Part shown: in pieces, positions 61,418 to 64,000 of the stretch
Numbering within the stretch: position 1 is the first letter of the stretch
How the letters are laid out: every line of letters begins with the position of its first letter
Origin: JBHHUI01 sp965248775
GTDB lineage: Bacteria > Chloroflexota > Anaerolineae > Anaerolineales > JBHHUI01
Assembly (NCBI GenBank): GCA_965248775.1
Contig: OZ252150.1
Location: 4,650,001-4,714,000 of the forward strand
Length of the DNA stretch: 64,000 nt
Reading direction: 5' to 3'
Program-made: the position numbers and the translations under genes
Notes under the pieces: model-generated
The model's database searches: none
What the model saw: only the letters and a program-made list of their open reading frames with translations
Told to the model about the DNA's origin: nothing

Positions 61418-63878
61418 GATCGTTTCCGGTCCGACGGTCGAAGGGCTCGGATCATTGTCCGATGCGCCAGCAGGTCGTGAGCCTGTACCCACCGTGATAG
61501 CACAAGCCGTCACAAACTTTGTCCCTGCGGACAGGGTGTCAGTTGTGCTGGTATTCGTGTTGTTATACGCAGTATATTGGTTTACCGCCTCCTTTTCGTT
61601 CATTTCAACTGATGAGTTATTTCTCTTTGATGCAACGGAAAGCCTGGCGCGCAGGGCAAGCATTTTGCGCAATGAGACGGCCGATTTGGATTGGCCCGGC
61701 CACTCTCAGGTTGAACCCGCCCAGCCAGTTCTAAGCGCACCGTTGTTCTGGATTGCCGACCAAATTGACGGTGTCGGAAATGTGCATGTCACATTGCACT
61801 TCAATCTGATCGTTACCGCAGCAACGGCAGCTTTATTGTTGTTGTATGTTCGGCGATTGGACTTCTCGCGCCCGGTTGCTGTGCGTATTGCGCTCTTGTT
61901 CGGCCTGACAACGATCGCCTGGCCGTACAGTGAAAATTATTTCCGCGAGCCACTCGGCACCTTTACATTGTTTCTGGCCGCCTATGGATTGCTACGCTGG
62001 CGCCAATCTTTGGTTACCCGCCGTCGCTGGCCGCACCGTTGGCTGCTAGTCGCCCTGGCAGTCGGCGTGCTTAGTGTATTTGCGAAGGAGTCAGGTGCTG
62101 TCGGCGCACCGATATTGTTACTTATTCCATTTGTCGATTCTCGCTGGCTAAAGTGGGAACGCGGCGACTGGCTGCGCATCGCGATTTCGCTTGCATTGTT
62201 GTCGGGTCTGGCATTTGCAGGTTTGTTCTTCTATACGGATGTGATTGGCGGTGCAACTTCTCGTTTTGACCCCTTAGGCGCCGCGGGTCAAGCGTTCGGT
62301 AATCTGAACATTGCAGGTGCCGGGATTCTCGGATTTTTATTCAGCCCTGGGAAAAGCATTTTCCTGCACTCGCCCATCGTTTTGCTCGCTCTGATCGCGC
62401 CCTGGCTCACGCGCCGCCGTCGCTTCGACATGATCTTGCCGCTACTGCTCATGGCGGTTTTCGTTGTCATCTACGCGCTTGTGCGAGGCGATATTTGGTT
62501 TGGCGGGACAAATTGGGGGCCGCGCTATATGGTGCCTTTGACTCCGTTCCTGATGGTGGGAGTCGCACCAGCAATCGATCGCGCAATGCATGGCCCACGC
62601 AGGTGGCTCTGGCGTACCACTGTGGGCCTGCTTGCATTTGGTGGCTTACTGGTTCAAGTCGGGGCAGTCTTTGTTAATCCGCTTGACTATTATGAAGTAT
62701 TGGCGGAGACCGGTATTCCCGGCGCAGCCTGGACTGTTGCTCTGTGGACACCGTTTTACTCGGCGATACTCGGCCATTGGCGGATGCTATTTTCTGGGGC
62801 CGCAGATTTTGCATGGGTACAAGCACCGGTAGCGGGTGCGGATTGGGCAATTGCAATTGTATTCGCAGGAATCGCTGTTCTCGCGTTCCTCTTGCTTGCG
62901 AGATATTTGCGCAAGGAAGCCGACAGCTTGACTCAATTTATTGTGACCTCAATCGCTATAGTTGTACTTGCAGTCGGAACTTGGTTTGGGCTCCGGCGCA
63001 TCTATCGCGATCAACGCTTCCTTGGGGATAACGAGGCCTTGCAGGCCATGCGGGGATTCTTCCAGGACCTTGGTAAACAAGACGCTGTTATCTTCCTAAA
63101 CAATCGTGCCTATTTCAACTTCATGATGAATTACTACAAAGGGGATATCGTCTGGTATACCCTGGAGCTGAATCCCAATGAACTGCTTCCCGAGGGGGAC
63201 GCGGCGCCACCACCTGCTACAGATCCTTTCGAACTGGTTAACACTGAGGCCTGGAGCCGTGTCGATTACTTTGCCCGGCAACAACGAACTTCCTATTTAT
63301 TAATGGAGGCAGGACCTTTTCATCCCAATTATGTCCGGCCACTCGAGTGGTGGATGAATTCCAAGTTCCATCGCGTGCGCGAACATCATTATTCTGACAA
63401 TGTGCGCGTCATCCAATTTTCCGGGATGGAAGCGCCAGCGCGAGACGAAGCCTCAGAGTTCAATATCGATTTTAAGTTTGGTGAGATTATTGCTCTTAAT
63501 GGCTTCGATCCAAATCCGCCCGCTGGCCTGGTCCGACCGGGAGATGTGCTCAATGTCTCAACGCAGTGGCGTGCACTTACTGATATCGAAGATGATTACA
63601 TCATTGGAACATTTCTCATCACACCGCAGGGTACACTGGCTTTGCAGGATGATAGTGTCCCGCTCGGCGGTTTTTGGCCGACGCGCCTATGGAATTCTGG
63701 TGATGTCATCCGTCACAATGTAGCGTTCGAGTTGCCCGATGACCTGCCTCCCGGACACTATGAGATCTGGACCCTTCTCTATTCACGGGTTGATGGGACT
63801 CGATTGCCGGTAACAAACGGCGACGGCACGACGATCCGGGATCATGTCGTTTTGTATAGCGTCGAAGTGACACGCTGA
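61410..63878 (+). CDS. Large polytopic membrane protein, GT-C-like
   Basis: The 822-residue protein has about twelve hydrophobic segments, an early lumenal acidic site (SFISTDELFLFDATESLARR), the positively charged loop GDIWFGGTNWGPRYMVPLTP and a C-terminal soluble domain of about 300 residues with beta character (PAGLVRPGDVLNVSTQWRAL; GTFLITPQGTLALQDDSVPL; LPPGHYEIWTLLYSRVDGTR). It resembles GT-C transferases or flippase-linked membrane proteins that use polyprenyl-phosphate sugars. It overlaps the WecA fusion by 8 bp and the following SDR by one base. Confidence 0.8.
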   Translation: MAEIVSGPTVEGLGSLSDAPAGREPVPTVIAQAVTNFVPADRVSVVLVFVLLYAVYWFTASFSFISTDELFLFDATESLARRASILRNETADLDWPGHSQVEPAQPVLSAPLFWIADQIDGVGNVHVTLHFNLIVTAATAALLLLYVRRLDFSRPVAVRIALLFGLTTIAWPYSENYFREPLGTFTLFLAAYGLLRWRQSLVTRRRWPHRWLLVALAVGVLSVFAKESGAVGAPILLLIPFVDSRWLKWERGDWLRIAISLALLSGLAFAGLFFYTDVIGGATSRFDPLGAAGQAFGNLNIAGAGILGFLFSPGKSIFLHSPIVLLALIAPWLTRRRRFDMILPLLLMAVFVVIYALVRGDIWFGGTNWGPRYMVPLTPFLMVGVAPAIDRAMHGPRRWLWRTTVGLLAFGGLLVQVGAVFVNPLDYYEVLAETGIPGAAWTVALWTPFYSAILGHWRMLFSGAADFAWVQAPVAGADWAIAIVFAGIAVLAFLLLARYLRKEADSLTQFIVTSIAIVVLAVGTWFGLRRIYRDQRFLGDNEALQAMRGFFQDLGKQDAVIFLNNRAYFNFMMNYYKGDIVWYTLELNPNELLPEGDAAPPPATDPFELVNTEAWSRVDYFARQQRTSYLLMEAGPFHPNYVRPLEWWMNSKFHRVREHHYSDNVRVIQFSGMEAPARDEASEFNIDFKFGEIIALNGFDPNPPAGLVRPGDVLNVSTQWRALTDIEDDYIIGTFLITPQGTLALQDDSVPLGGFWPTRLWNSGDVIRHNVAFELPDDLPPGHYEIWTLLYSRVDGTRLPVTNGDGTTIRDHVVLYSVEVTR

Positions 63879-64000
63879 TGGGGGCAGTCCTCGTAACTGG
63901 CGCAGCCGGTTTCATCGGTAGCCATCTATGTGAACATCTCGTAGCAAGCGGGGAAACCGTCATTGGGGTTGACAACTTTGACCCTTATTACGATCCTGCG
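63878..64000 (+). CDS. NAD-dependent epimerase, N-terminal part (cut by window edge)
   Basis: The ATG overlaps the previous stop (TGATG). The 41 visible codons MGAVLVTGAAGFIGSHLCEH and VDNFDPYYDP give the GxxGxxG motif and the DNFDPYYD segment typical of UDP-glucuronate 4-epimerases. The rest lies outside the window. Confidence 0.88.
   Translation, partial: MGAVLVTGAAGFIGSHLCEHLVASGETVIGVDNFDPYYDPA

Noticed and set aside
1..64000. tRNA, rRNA or tmRNA genes
   Set aside because: I scanned for TTCGA/TTCAA-type T-loops with acceptor pairing and for rRNA landmarks and saw none that hold up.

Overview
The window (about 53% G+C by eye) looks like a bacterial chromosome, most probably a filamentous or biofilm-forming Chloroflexota. 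That assignment is an inference from the combination of heparinase-type exopolysaccharide genes, replication-relaxation and AbiE accessory genes and several IS families; no rRNA or tRNA is present to settle it. It consists of two halves of a surface-glycan (exopolysaccharide/O-antigen-like) locus separated by roughly 30 kb of heavily decayed accessory DNA.

Layout. 1-15.3 kb (+ strand): the 3' end of an asparagine synthase, a methyltransferase, a GT4 glycosyltransferase, a heparinase II/III-like polysaccharide enzyme, a two-domain alcohol-dehydrogenase/Gfo-Idh-MocA oxidoreductase and a CapD-like nucleotide-sugar dehydratase. This run is interrupted at 2.2-8.1 kb by a higBA toxin-antitoxin pair, a tandem pair of IS4-like elements, an IS982-like element and a ruined ISKra4-like transposase. 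15.3-22.1 kb (- strand): an operon of nucleotide-sugar genes (C-methyltransferase, four SDR/small membrane genes, a methyltransferase and an FAD oxidoreductase); two of its genes carry frameshifts. 22.2-33.9 kb: pseudogenes and remnants (IS3, IS5-like, IS110, tyrosine recombinase, WecG/TagA, GHMP kinase, a membrane GT-C-like protein with two in-frame stops, TPR and WD40 fragments) around one intact CDP-tyvelose-epimerase-like gene. 34.3-41.4 kb: an integrase-type transposase gene split by a nest of IS1182 (two copies), IS1 and IS630. 41.6-54.8 kb: toxin-antitoxin pairs, an AbiE locus, a VirD4-like ATPase with a replication-relaxation gene (core of a mobilisable element), a second IS1, and the ruins of integrase, PIN-like and JetD-like genes. 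55-64 kb (+ strand): an intact glycan operon with GT2, DUF2304, two GT4, SDR epimerases, a WecA-type lipid-carrier phosphotransferase fused to a CofD/YvcK-like domain, and a large membrane protein.

How it works together: the outer genes can prime a lipid carrier (WecA-like), make and modify nucleotide sugars (SDRs, methyltransferases, oxidoreductases), add sugars (GT2/GT4) and process the polymer (heparinase-like). The middle is an insertion hot spot.

The most striking observation is a set of short interspersed palindromes (about 24-130 bp) built from a few recurring units: ACCCAGT-N9-ACTGGGT, a TCACGATGCAG/CTGCACGTGA hairpin, CCCAG-CCCCGGCTGG-ACGGGG, and CGCGTCC-GCGCC-GGGACGCGG. They sit inside genes, often keep the reading frame, and are nested in one another. 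An undamaged paralogue inside the same window supplies an empty site for one of them. I do not recognise them as a described family.
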